A stretch of DNA of 64,000 nt from Anoplopoma fimbria. Taxonomy: Eukaryota; Chordata; Actinopteri; Perciformes; Anoplopomatidae. A model generated the notes under the pieces. It saw nothing but the letters and a program-made list of their open reading frames with translations. It made no database searches and had not been told where the DNA came from. Within the stretch, counting starts at the first letter, position 1, and each line of letters opens with the position of its first letter. Shown here in pieces: positions 1 to 26,726 of this stretch. A program made the translations under genes and the position numbers. The stretch spans positions 10,976,358-11,040,357 of the forward strand of contig NC_072471.1 of the NCBI RefSeq assembly GCF_027596085.1. The letters are read 5' to 3'.

Positions 1-428
1 CCCCAGGGGTGGAGCTAGCCAAGCCCCATGAGCGAATCATATTCCAGAGTCAACAGTGTGATAGAAGAGCGTAGCTTGGAAATGTAGCGGCGATGTTGTA
101 GAAATGTAGAGTTGGGGAGTTGAGCCCGTAATCCACAAGTCACATCTTCAGTAGAGCCTGTAGAGGAGAGACAGGGAGAGGATTTCTAAGAAGCAGTGTG
201 GTGTGAACATCAAGCAGCTGCAGGGATGAACGGTCCACCTGACAAACATGTGTAAAACCACCTCGTGGGCAAGAAGAGAAGGCAGTCAGGCATACCAAAA
301 CCAAGTTATAAATACACACAGTGCTCCTTCTCCTGCACACGCTCACAACGGCTTTTCCAGCAGACCTGTCAAAATTTGAACTGCCATTCTATAATTGAAA
401 ACGCAAAAATCTGTCAGTTTGTAATCAC

Positions 429-432
<4 letters not shown>

Positions 433-468
<36 letters not shown>
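433..468. repeat. (AC)n microsatellite
   Basis: 18 uninterrupted AC units. Confidence 0.98.
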
Positions 469-471
<3 letters not shown>

Positions 472-835
472 GCATATCGATGAGAGAAACAGCTGTTAAA
501 GTGACAGCAGAGAACCTTGGCAAAGCTCCTTGGGCTTTTTCCCACGAAGGCGCAGAGTACCTGCTGCAGTGGAGGCGAGGAGGAGCAACAGAGGGATGAA
601 TGGAGCGAGGCTGAGGAGGAGGTGGAGGACGCAGTGAGACAGGCGGACGGGGGAGGAGAGACAGACTGAGAGGAACCGGGTGAGACGGGGTGAGAGAAAC
701 CGAGACAGCAGAGAAAAGGCGGAGAGCGAGCGCCTCGGAGCATGTGTGTGTTGCATCATTCAAACACCTGCTATTTCTGCTGCAGCTAAATGAACACGTT
801 ACATCCAGCAGCACCCTGCTGCGTACGCGTGCATG

Positions 836-936
<101 letters not shown>

Positions 937-1680
937 CTTGAAATCTCAACAGGTAGGTTTAATGTGGGGAGTTAACAGTTTTCAAAGACTACACATGTTC
1001 CTGTTGCACCTCCATCCCTGGCAGTATGATGATGTCATGCTCCACCCTGGGCTGCATATTAAGCAGCCATACCCTTGAAAAGTGCTAGACCTTGGACCTA
1101 GACCTGGACCGGGATGGAACGTTGGTCCAGACTGTTTAGAGTGAGGAAGCAATTTGTAAATTTAATTCCAAAATAAGTATTTTTAAAGGTGAGTTATCTA
1201 TTGTTTTTTTTTCCTAACATGTTTTCATGAAATCTTTGGTTAAATAAGAGCGCAAACACGGGTTATATAGCTCTTGGTAAAGATGTAACACTCCTATGAA
1301 TTAAAAAGATGAATAAAGAATGAAATCCAGCTCCATTCAGCTCTCCATACGAGGACGTTTCATAACATGATTTCACCATTTTCAGGCCGTCACTCTGAAA
1401 CACGGCTTTTAATTATAGGCTTCCTGCTCACCTCAAGGCACACAAGCTTTGCGTCTGTGGTGGCCTTTTTTTTTCAAACAATTTAGCCAATTAATTAGCC
1501 CTGCAGTTCATTCCATTGCTTATCTTCCATTAGAGTGTAATCTCTCAGCACAAATAGACTACTGAGCAGCATCCTAATGTTAAAACAACACTATTAGAAA
1601 TGTCTTGTCGATAGTTAAAAGAGAATTTGGTACAACGTTCATTTTACGCCAGTAGAGGCCCACGGCTCAATCTTGCCCCG

Positions 1681-1694
1681 GCGCCCCCTGCTGG
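1681..1694 (-). promoter_or_regulatory. CTCF-like core motif
   Basis: The minus strand reads CCAGCAGGGGGCGC, a perfect fit to the core CCASYAGRKGGCRS. Occupancy is unknown. Confidence 0.5.
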
Positions 1695-2611
1695 GTAGAT
1701 CTGGCCCTGCTTGTATCACACTAAATGAGATCCTACTGATAATTTACACTTTTACTGCAAAAAGCTCTCCCACTTAACTTAAAGAAAAAAGACAACAGGA
1801 AAAAGATTTCGAAATCAAAGCATCATTCACATAACGTTGACTTTAAATATTCAGCAAGCCTGCCTTTCTCACCCACAGGGGCCCCCTAACAGGTTCCAGG
1901 CTCAGATCTCATCACAGCGTGAGCCGCTCTCTCGATGAATCCATTTATAACTCAATTCTGTCCCAATTAATGTATCAGCTCCTCTCCACTCTAAATGGAA
2001 TTAGGTCAGAGCCACTCATACACAGCCCCAGCTATGATTAAAAACCCAGCTGCTTTATATAGGTTAGCCCGTATTGTACTCGCCGTGATAGTGGGGTTTT
2101 TTAAAACACTTTCTCCTCGCCTCCACTTGGTTCAAGCACAGAAAGGGTCCAAATGAGGGTTGGAAACCATTGTTATGGATTCATTACACATAATTTAACA
2201 ACTGCAGTTAAATATAGTCCAATAGGATCTACTGTTGCTCACAGAATCAGCTTCTCTTGATCATCTCCCTTGCTTTTCATTTTCCCAGCTCTCAACATTT
2301 GGCATTAATCGGATCTTTTCCAAACAGGGAACCCACCACATGGACTTAAAATAACGTAAAGGACGTTTTAATTCCGAGGAGCGCACATTCATTGATGTAA
2401 AAAGTTACATACGTTTACGCCTGGCATGTGTTTATCTGTCTGTTTGTCCATAGCTAATCTTACACACTCATCTTACACCTAAATGTTTTGACCTTAATGA
2501 TTCACAATTTTATTATTGGCTGTTTTATACCATCGTTGACTTCTCGCTCCTCTTAACGAGCCGGTAGGGGCTGCAAGTGATCAACAACTGCTTCAGTGAC
2601 GAAGTGAATTT

Positions 2612-2727
2612 TATGACAATCGGCTAAAAAATACACCGCGCCTTGACCTGTTGCAAGCCACATTTTGGTCCTGGTCGAGGCTCAAAAGGACGACACCCAT
2701 TAAAAAGTCCGGTCTCATTTTCAACGA
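2612..2727 (+). repeat. 115-bp direct repeat, left copy
   Basis: It begins TATGACAATCGGCTAAAAA and continues through GCCTTGACCTGTTGCAAGCC and TCGAGGCTCAAAAGGACGAC. It matches 3102-3216 with a handful of differences, and the two enclose the 0.37-kb repeat. Confidence 0.9.
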
Positions 2728-3094
2728 GCTTTTTTTTAAGCACACACAATTTTTTAAGGAAAACTGAAAATTATACTTTGAGGTTTCCGTTACCTCACAA
2801 CTCCAAAACAGTTGCAGTTGGTCATTTCCTAGCGGATATAACTAAATCAGACTATTGGCTGCTGGCATGAGGGATATTATAACTGGACTTTCTGATCTGT
2901 TTGCTTCTCAGAGAAACATTTATATGAGAAGATGAAGGTCATTTTCAACTCTAAGGTGAACAACTAGCCTTCTGAAGACTCGTTGGTGGAAAGACGGCGA
3001 TAACAGTTTCTCTGTCAGTGGGAAATGAAGGGGAAGGGAAAATATATTATCTGTTGAGCAGTTAGTATGTCGAGCAAGTGTTCTTGAATATATC
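2726..3094 (+). repeat. 0.37-kb dispersed repeat, copy 1
   Basis: It is nearly identical to 8992-9374. It starts GAGCTTTTTTTTAAGCACAC and ends CTTGAATATATC. It has no terminal inverted repeats that I can see and no coding potential. This copy is enclosed by 115-bp direct repeats. Confidence 0.9.
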
Positions 3095-3101
3095 ACATAT
3101 A

Positions 3102-3216
3102 TATGACAATCGGCTAAAAATACACCGCGCCTTGACCTGTTGCAAGCCACATTTTGGTCCTGGTCGAGGCTCAAAAGGACGACACCCAATAAAAAGTCTG
3201 GTCTCCTTTTGAACGA
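3102..3216 (+). repeat. 115-bp direct repeat, right copy
   Basis: Second copy of the 115-bp sequence, immediately downstream of the 0.37-kb repeat. The differences from the left copy are mostly near its 3' end. Confidence 0.9.
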
Positions 3217-5320
3217 TACGAGATGAATGATTCGGGAGGGACAATGGAGTGGGACTCAGGTCTTCTTTATTCGGGAGGGAAGAGGGAGACAGATCGGGGG
3301 CGTAGATCTGCAAAACCACAAACTGAGTGCACTTTTCAAGTTCAAGATGTAACTACATGCAAACGTCTCGAGAGGGGCGCCAAAATGTCAGAGCAGTGCA
3401 ACATGTGAATGTTTCATGACGGAACTGAGGCCCTGAGGTTATTAAAAGTTTCATCACTCATTCACACTCATTGGTTATTGAAAAGAATCACGCTGCTCTA
3501 CCTTGTCTGTATAGGCCAGTAACACACACCTGCTATTCTAAATAACCTGACTGTGGCTATTTTCTCCTATAATCCCATGAGGCTCCTTGTCTTTTATGAT
3601 GCTTTACAAAAGGCTCAAAAAACAGATATCATCCCCCCGTGTGGCAGCCTAAAAGAAGGAAGAAGGACCTCCTGAAGAAGGAGGTTTCCTCCGCTGGGAT
3701 GGCTGGTGGCTCAGAGATGAAGAGGTTTAAAGCCCCGAGAGGCTGCAGCTGGATCATCGCTCTCTTTAATTTACGCCCACGGCTGGCCGTCTAGATGAGT
3801 GCTACCCGCTCTCTGTTCTACCTCTCCTTTATTCTGTGTCATTCCAGCTGTTTTCTCTTCACTCCACACCTGACCTCCTTGCAATTTCTCTCCTGGCCCC
3901 TCCTCTGCTCTCAACTCCATCACCCCAACAGCTTCTCTACGTCTCCCTCTCTCCTCCACTTTCCTCCCTTTTTCTAATTCCCCCTCGTTTTCAATTTTTT
4001 TTTCTCTCTCTCTCTGCTTCTGCTTCCGTCGTCTCCTCCTCTCTCCTCTATCGTCTTCTGCAGGCCTCCCCATTTCTCTGGGGAGCTTGCTGCTCTTTTC
4101 AGAAAGTGATAGCATTCCTGCCTCCCATCTCTCCCTCCCTCCCTCCTTCTCTCTCTCTCTCTAAAAAGGTGTCTCATTCAACAATAGCTGTCTGTTTTTC
4201 CCTCTGTCCTCTCTGTAACCACCTGCCTGGTCTCATCTGATTCAAACCTCTTTTTTTTTTTCTGTCTACCTGTTATCCTTACACTTTCCAGCAGCATTCT
4301 TTCTATGATTTTTAGCAACATCGTGGGCCAATGAGGCGCTCAGTACACCCTTTCTCCTCCCACACACACATTCACCCCCCAGATTCAGCCTGAAAATAAA
4401 TACATTCATATGAAGTTGAATGCATAGATAGAGAGACATATCCATACATGCAGACTACATCCATGTTAATGCAATATACTTCATATAACACTAAACGAAT
4501 CTGTGTTTTTGGAGCTATCTGCAAATCCAGCATATTTTTCATGTTACAAGTGAAAACACATTTCCTATATCGTATTCTGATATTGTTTCCATATAAAACC
4601 CAAGCTTGCAGGAGACAGACTTAGCTCATGCATCATTGTTGAAACACATGATTAAGTCATGTGTCTGGAGATAAAGCGCGGCTCACAGGTTCAGAAATAA
4701 GACGATATGGGAGATCAGAGTGTCGGTGTGTGTGTTTGCTCCTATGCAGCCCCATGGCTTCCACAGCAGTGGTGGCATTCTGATGGCACCTATAATTAAG
4801 TCGGAGCAGTCCACAGTTAAAGCAGAAAAGCATCATTGTAATGGTGTAAGTACGGAGATAAATGTTTGTTTATGCTCAATACCCCACGGAATATTGAGTT
4901 ACTAATTGAAACATACCTCATCTACGTGCTGGGGAAGACATTTACTCACCTAACCACTATTGCACAGAATCCATAAAAAAAATAAAATAAAATGAAAATG
5001 ATGAGGCAAAATCCATAAAATCGGCAGCAAGACAAATTAAAAACAATAAATAAGACAGACTGCCCCCCCCCCACCCCCCAAAACAAAAAAAAAAAATACA
5101 TAGAGGAATGGCAGGATGCAAGCCACAAAGGAGAGAAAACACCCACAGCAAAAAAAAAAAAAAAAATGAGGCAACAGCATTTGGTCATAACAGAGGTGAG
5201 AGGAGACAGATAAAAAGGTGAAATGATATAATAAGAGATACCTCAGGAAATCTAATTGATCCGACAGCGTGTGGAGGGTGAGCAGCAGCTCCAGCCTCCT
5301 CCAGCCTCCTCCCCTCCTCC

Positions 5321-5371
5321 TCACGGTCCTCCTCCACGGTCCTCCTCACGGTCCTCCTCACGGTCCTCCTC
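5321..5371. repeat. 12-bp minisatellite
   Basis: About four tandem copies of CACGGTCCTCCT following a CCTCCAGCCTCC run. Confidence 0.85.
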
Positions 5372-5525
5372 AGGCAACTTCCTTGCGGAGCTCAGCAGTT
5401 TTCCCTCCACAAATATCAGCCCTCCTGGAGTGCGATTTTTTAAAAATGTATCCCCATACAACAGCAAACGGATTTAAAGACATTTAAATCATCCACAGCA
5501 CCAAAGACAGTAAGGGAAGAAAAAA

Positions 5526-5582
5526 AATATATATATATACATATATATGTGTGTGTATATGTATATATGTATATATATATAT
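5526..5582. repeat. TA/TG-rich compound microsatellite
   Basis: Imperfect TATATA with a central GTGTGTG. Confidence 0.9.
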
Positions 5583-5712
5583 AGCAGATATTTAAAAGTG
5601 CTCCGTCGTGACCAGCAGAGCTGATTTCAGTGGTGAAAATGCAATTATCAACCCCGCACTTGTTAAAAGGTGGCTGCCTGTAATGAAGTCAATACCCAAG
5701 AATGAGTCTCAG

Positions 5713-5716
<4 letters not shown>

Positions 5717-5766
<50 letters not shown>

Positions 5767-5787
5767 GGAGAGAGAGAGAGAGAGAGC
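5717..5787. repeat. (GA)n microsatellite
   Basis: About 70 bp of GA with one short interruption (AAAGAGGG). Confidence 0.95.
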
Positions 5788-6055
5788 AGAGGAATTCATC
5801 ATAGACGGAATATGTCAGCCGTGATCAATAATGTTAACAAAACGCACCTGATCTGTATCCATGATCCTCTCGACACTTTGCGCAACAACAACAACAACAA
5901 CAAAAAACAACAACCAAAAAAAACAACAACAACAACACACAACCACACCAAAGCCTTTTTATCTGCAAAGTAAGTCCGCGCGCTCACTCGCTCACTCCTC
6001 TCGCGCTCACTCCTCTCCTCGCCGGTGCTGAAAGGGACAGCGCGCGACTCCACAG

Positions 6056-6060
<5 letters not shown>

Positions 6061-6103
<43 letters not shown>
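6061..6103. repeat. (TC)n microsatellite
   Basis: 43 bp of uninterrupted TC within the CpG-rich patch. Confidence 0.97.
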
Positions 6104-6106
<3 letters not shown>

Positions 6107-6616
6107 AAACATGTGCATCCCGGGCATCGAGTCCGCGTGAACCCGCCCGCGCACCAAATCATCGTCTAATTGCCCCCACTGTCACCCAGCAGAGTCACAC
6201 ATTCAATCAGGTGTATTAACAATCGATCGGATCAATAACCCCCCCAAACCCCCCATTATAGAGGCGCTTTGGTTATTTTAAAACACATTAATAAGTCATC
6301 AAAATATGCTCACACAGGCGTTGCGCCACACTCTTAATTGCCTGAAGTTAAATCCATTTTTACTGCGCCCATTGATCCCCCCCCTTATAAAACCATAGCT
6401 CCATGGCTCTTTGTGTTGAATAGAATTAAATAAATGAACCACGTCCCATCTGCTGTGTAATAACAATTTGATAAGCTGCGTGGAGTGAGAAAACCAGGCA
6501 ATCGAAGCAGACCCGGGTGTTCTCTCTCGTGACAATGGGGGAAGATGTGCGCAACATGTCCAATTTGTGGCTCCACCGCTGCGGCGGCGGAGGGTGGAGA
6601 GGTGCGCGGAGCAATG

Positions 6617-6630
6617 GCGCCATCTGGTGG
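6617..6630 (-). promoter_or_regulatory. CTCF-like core motif next to CpG-rich patch
   Basis: The minus strand reads CCACCAGATGGCGC, a perfect fit to the 14-base core. It lies at the edge of a CpG-rich segment. Confidence 0.5.
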
Positions 6631-6828
6631 CGAAAGCTGTGTCATTGCAGCGGGGAAGTAAAAAATAACACCTAAAAATGACCTTTGTGACACGTCAAAG
6701 AATTTATAAGTTTAACTTTTTACTAAGAAAAAAGTTACTAAGTAAAAATGCAACTTTAGTGGTACAGTTTGGAGGTACTTGTACTCAAAGTATTTCCACT
6801 TAATGCTACTTAATAGTACTTCTCAGTT

Positions 6829-6830
<2 letters not shown>

Positions 6831-6870
<40 letters not shown>
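6831..6870. repeat. (TAA)n microsatellite
   Basis: About 13 TAA units. Confidence 0.97.
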
Positions 6871-6871
<1 letters not shown>

Positions 6872-7337
6872 GAGCAATAGATCAGACTAAATCATATAGG
6901 CTATATTGCACTTTGTACATGGCTGCATTTACTTTCAATGTTTTGACCAAGAAACCATCACAGGTAAGCGTTTACCTGAACTCACAGTTTACACAAAATA
7001 TATTGTGCACTGATTTGTATGACTATACTTGGGTCAATATGCACCAAAACACCATCTGTTATTGACGTCACCAACATGAATCCGTTTCTCTCCTTGAGAC
7101 CTAAATAAAAATGAAGTATTGCGGCACAGGAGTGATGGGAAATTAGAAATCTCAGAAAAAAAAAAAATAAGTTAAGTGTAGATGTCCGCAAATGCAATTT
7201 GTGAGAAGGCAAATGAAATCTCCTCTCTGCAAAAGCAGTAAACAAACATGATTGATGGAAGTATATGACTCATATCTGAGGTAGAAAAAAAAAGAAAGCC
7301 ACACAGAACTCCCCGGCGAGGTTTGAAGCAGTACATA

Positions 7338-10300
7338 TTTATTCATTAAGTGGTTGGTTTTAACATTCTTGTCACATCTGAAAGGCATCTCTAACTCTTC
7401 TCAAGTTCTCTAGAAGGTGAGCATAATAACATATTACAGCTGATGAGGAAAGAAATGACAAGATTTTAAACAAAATAAAATGTCTGTTGAGGTTTTAATT
7501 CCTCCTCTCTTCTTGACACATTCCAACAAAAAAACCTTCAAAAAAGGAATGAGATACAAACAAAGACAACTAATTGTGGAACAACGCAAACTAGCCTCAG
7601 TATTCAACAGTGGCGGATTATTAACTAGTCGGATATGTTTGAAGCATATGGTCAACCAACAGTTAAGTACGAGTCGATAACTATTGTGACTATTATAACT
7701 ATTATTTATAGCATCCGTGTAGGATGAATCATATATACATGTTCTCAAGACCTTGTCGCAGTAGTGTTTTCACTTATAAAAAATAAAGTTTGGTCTTGGC
7801 CTTTTTTTTTCTTCTGGTTTTTGTTCCATTTCATGGCTTTCTTTTTAGAACATTAAGACATATATCTACATTTGGTCTTCCTCAATCACTTTTTCTCCCA
7901 ACGCCTGTGCCAGTGTTTCAAAGACTACCTCGGGGTACCCGTTGCTGCCATTAAACAAATGCAGCCCCCTTAAGTTTGAGTACAATGTTGTAAATGGAAC
8001 AAAAAGTTTAATGTAAACTTTTACGTTTTGTGTACGGAACTGTTCGGCTTACCAGGGGCATTTAGGTTTCTAATCTGCCCCTCGTGTTTACAGCTCTCTG
8101 CATTTTGGCCCTTTGTAAATAAGGAGGATTAGCACCACACACTGTAGATTCCCAAACCGGTCCCATCTGCTGCTTAGGCACTACAGCTGAGACATGACGA
8201 CAAATCATCTCGGGTCAGCTTTCTGCTTCGTGACAAGCAAGATGACTGGTGGATATTTCATTGAACACAAGAAAACAAATACTTCCAGTTAATGGTTTCC
8301 AATGTCTAACGCAGTGTGGCTGTTATTGCAACACCGAAGGCAAACTGACTGCAAAAAAATAAATAAAAAAAGCATTCAGACACACATTACTCCTTAATAA
8401 AATGTGCAGTCCCATCTTTCCTGCTCACTGCAAATTAGATTCTCACACATTAACACAAGTCATTTCAAATGAATGTTGGGGGTAATACTGGTGTTAATTT
8501 GATAGTTTAAATGTTTTGCCTGTGGTAGTACACCTTAGACAGTCAATCTGAGCTGTTATATTAAAAATAATTCATATTTTGAAGAAAATTGATGTGGTTT
8601 CATCTATTGAGCATTTGTAAAAATGTTAAATCATAAGTGTATTGCTTTGTTTGTTTCATACAGTCAGACTTAATGCCATTTCTGGTGGTGTTTTTTTTAA
8701 TCATTCTGTGAGTGAAGGTGTCCCTTTTTTCCCCTTCTAAGCTGTTGTCTTATTTTAGAACATATCAGCCTCAGTTCACAAACTCATGCCTTATTGAAGC
8801 CTTGCTTCACACAGCCTGACGGTTCTCTGACAACCGCACTATTACTGGGACTAAGAAGTCGGCTAATATTTGGAGATAAAAGATACGGATACGGTCAAAG
8901 TGAAGGAAACACCCGTAACAAATGATTTCTGCATGCAGTCAAATAAAAAAAAAAAGGCAGAACTAAGCAGTGAATCGACCTCTGAACAGAGGAGCTTTTT
9001 TTTAAGCACACACAATTTTTTAAGGAAAACTGAAAATTACACTTTGGGGTTTTCCGTTACCTCACAACTCCAAAACAGTTGCAGTTGGTCATTTCCTAGC
9101 GGATATAACTAAATCAGACTATTGGCTGCTGGCATGAGGGATATTATAACTGGACTTTCTGATCTGTTTGCTTCTCAGAGAAACATTTATATGAGAAGAT
9201 GAAGGTCATTGTTCAACTCTAAGGTGAACAACTAGCCTTCTGAAGACTCGTTGGTGGAAAGACGGCGATAACAGTTTCTCTGTCAGTGGGAAACTGTCAG
9301 GGAAATGAAGGGGAAGGGAAAATATATTATCTGTTGAGCAGTTATTATGTCGAGCAAGTGTTCTTGAATATATCCGTAAAACACCCAAAAAACACTACAT
9401 AAGTTGTGAATATACAGAAAAGTGATAAAATGCTTGTAGCCAAGGACCCACTTGTGTTTTGTGTATCTGTTTGGAACTGCACGGGTCCAATCAAATCAAA
9501 TTCTCTCCACCAAAAAAACTGGAAAAAAAAATTCAACAATTACGTTTCCAGAGTATTTTCTGTGGAGGTCACGATCCAGTTCTGGTTCCCACACTCACTC
9601 TCACACACGCATTCTACCTTCATCCCTTTGCTACTGAGAGCAAAGCGGTACAAATCAGCCATCTGCCTTTGGATCTATATACATGCCGTTGTAAGTAAAT
9701 ATACTGTATACAGTAGCAGTGAGTCTTCCATGAGCAACGGTCTCTCTGTGGATAGCAGCGCCAGCGTTCAGCAAGCTGGCTGGCTTCAAAATGAAACTAT
9801 ACAAAAAAAAATGTCAGATTCCAACACATGTATTTGGCTCTTAAGCAAAAGGTGGAAATCCTTTGTACTTCTCTCCTGTATCGTACTCCATTTGCTTGTT
9901 TCCTTCATCTCAGTGCTCTGTGCTCGTTCCATTCCTCCATTATTTTCTTCCTCTTCTTCATTGTTAGAGGCTCGCTGGTCCATTATCCCCAGCTGACTGT
10001 GAGCAGAGAGAGAGAGAAGAAGAAGAAGAAGAGAGATGAGGAGAGCGGAGAACAAATGGAAGAAGAGAGTGGAGTACAGAGTAAGGGGGAAGATTAAGAG
10101 AGAAAAAGAAAGGATGAAAGAGGAAAGATACGGGGAAAAAAGAGCAACAATTAGACAAAGAGGAAGATTTCTAATGAGCGGTGTGATACACGGAAAAGCA
10201 AGCGAGAGGGAGAGCGTAGGAAACAGCTGGTAAACGTGCTAAGCGGTCAATTAAAGCCTGCAGAATGATTGTGGTGTCTTATCTTTGCCCTAGGGAAAAA

Positions 10301-10602
10301 TGTTCTACACAAACATACACCTCTCTTATAACAAGCAAACTCACACACACACACACTCACACACAAACACAGACATCCACTAAGTTGCTCAAGTACACAC
10401 CACACAGCCGCCTCTCTTTGTGGTTTGTGAATACACAGCAGCAGCAGAAGCAGCAGCAGCAGAGAGAACAAGACGGTAAAGAGATCCAGTGCGACTCAAA
10501 GACAAAACAGAGTAGAATGAGAGGAGGACAAGTAGAGCGGGATGGCGAGGCAGAGTCCCTGTAGGTAAAAGCCTCTGTGTGTCCTTACAGTGTGCGTGTG
10601 TT
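7338..10602 (-). other. Probable znf800 3' UTR and downstream flank
   Basis: No coding exon is confidently seen below the znf800 stop at 10603. The first canonical AATAAA signal I found on the minus strand is at 7343-7338; an ATTAAA near 8012-8007 is an alternative. The UTR end is therefore uncertain. The stretch includes Ser/Arg-type low-complexity purine runs at 10000-10230 and one copy of the 0.37-kb repeat (8992-9374). Confidence 0.35.
8992..9374 (+). repeat. 0.37-kb dispersed repeat, copy 2
   Basis: Same orientation as copy 1, with a few substitutions and an extra short duplication near 9285-9305 (GTCAGTGGGAAACTGTCAGG). It lacks the flanking 115-bp repeats. Confidence 0.9.
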
Positions 10603-24756
<14,154 letters not shown>

Positions 24757-26712
24757 GTTGTCGAGAGTGGTCCGCTGCACCACGCGTTCACTGCCAGCAC
24801 ACTCCTGCAACCTGCAACAACACACCAACATCAGCCAAGGACAACTAATCTTTGTGAAATACAGCTTTCACTTGATGTAGGTCTAAAATATAAAATGCTT
24901 GGTAATTTCTCAACCTGAGCTTAGTTTAGCAAAATACATAAAAAAGATAAGACATTGCAGAGGTTCTCTCATATATCACATTTTGCTCTGTACACTTATG
25001 TACAGATTTACACCAAATGGCTAGCTGTTACCTGCAACAACAAAACGTTTGCTAAGAGCTGTCTTTGTGTACAAATGTATTTGTAGCTGTAGTACAACTA
25101 CACACAGTGTACCTGTTGCATTACTTTAAGGACAAGAAGATAAAGCAACAGTTATGTACAGCTTTATTGGAGCCCCATATGTTGTAAAGATTATAAAAGC
25201 AATGAAAATGCTAAAAGACAAGTCTTCATTTTCTTAATTAGTGAAAAGTAACTCAGCACATTTACAGTTCATTTTAAGGTACTTGTACTTCACTTGAGTA
25301 TTTCCATTTTATGCTTCTTCATACTTCTACCTCACTACATTTCACAAAGAAATATTGTGCTTGCAACAATTAAAAAAAGAGCTATAATTACTTATAAATG
25401 ATGATCCATTGTTAGAAATGTAACAACCACAAAGTATATGAATGGTTAAAAATAAGCCCACCTTGACCAACAACAACATTAAAGTACAGCTTACATATTA
25501 ATACACATATAAGATAATAGCATAATACTGACAGTAGCCACTCTGTATTAGGAGTACTTTAACATTATTGATGCACGACTTTTACTTGTAATGTAGTATT
25601 CTATGGCATTGTTACTCTGATTGTAAATGATTGAAATACTTCTTCCACTACTGCTTGACACTAACTGTGGTAGAACCTGAACTAAACAGATTTCCAAAAA
25701 ATAACTTTCAAGCCATTCAAAAATGAGCAGCATGTAATTATGTGTTCTTGTGTATTAACAATGCAGAAAAAAATACAGTGTTTACTGTGGGTATGTTTTC
25801 GTTTGCTATTTTGAGACTATTATATTGTAACATCCACAGATGCACCAACCAGATTATTTTCAATTCAAACTATTTAACAATTCAATGAAGTGGAAAACTA
25901 GATTTAGAACACAATTTCACTTATTTTGACAAACTCTACAACCACAACACCTTTCTGTGCGGATACTTCTTGTGAAAGCATGTAAAATGCATGAGAAAAA
26001 ACTCTGTAACATAACGGCTTTATGAGGTTACTAGCTGCTTAAAGACCACTAAGCGCAAACTAGATCTAAATATAAAAAAAATCAGAATTGAGTACTTCAA
26101 AAAGGTCACAGCAATGGTTTCCCAGAATGCTAATTCGGCTGCTTGTTATGTTGCTGGCAGGGCAATTAAACCCATGTTACCCCCATCCTTTATTCTGTTT
26201 GAGGCACACTAGTGAGTACTCCGGCCTTACAAACAAACACTTATCCTAATGGTATTTGTGTTTTTCCCCAGTGGGACCTTACAATGCTAGGAACACTATT
26301 CCTGCACAGTGGATCTGCATTAAAAAAACAATATATGAACAAGTACTGTTGTAGCCAACATGCAAAAATATACGTACATGTATATACACTAGGCCCTTCT
26401 ACTGGGGATAGTTGAGAACCTGCTTCTCAATTATATGCTTGGATTTGGGGTTATGGTATATATCGGCCTTATTTATGGTTTATTGCTCAGGAATATAACT
26501 TACTTCTGGCATACAAGAGAACCAATGTCAGTATGGATATGTCCTCAGTAGCATCTACTGAGCAAAACATTCAAAAACAGTGTTCATATGAAAAGCAGTC
26601 TATGAGCCACCTTAATAATATTACGTAGCACTATTGATAACCCTGACCCTGGACTTTTATTTCATTAAACTGGATTTATAGGACAACATCAATACTGAAA
26701 CCATGTTTAATG

Positions 26713-26726
26713 CTGCCCTCTAGTGG
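26713..26726 (-). promoter_or_regulatory. CTCF-like core motif in znf800 intron 1
   Basis: The minus strand reads CCACTAGAGGGCAG, a perfect fit to the 14-base core. Confidence 0.5.

Larger units (their letters stand above)
5950..6650. promoter_or_regulatory. Small CpG-rich patch, possible promoter
   Basis: CpG-rich runs occur at 5976-6060, 6118-6155 and 6570-6625, interrupted by a CT array (6061-6103). No exon was recognised. It could be the promoter of a neighbouring gene reading out of the window. Confidence 0.3.

Noticed and set aside
2612..3216. The 115-bp repeats as LTRs of a retrotransposon
   Set aside because: No tRNA primer site follows the left copy, no clear polypurine tract abuts the right copy, the ends are not TG...CA, and the second core copy lacks them.
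3771..4260. Overlapping open frames in a pyrimidine-rich stretch, both strands
   Set aside because: They are low-complexity CT-rich sequence with no domain, and both strands are open, as expected from composition.
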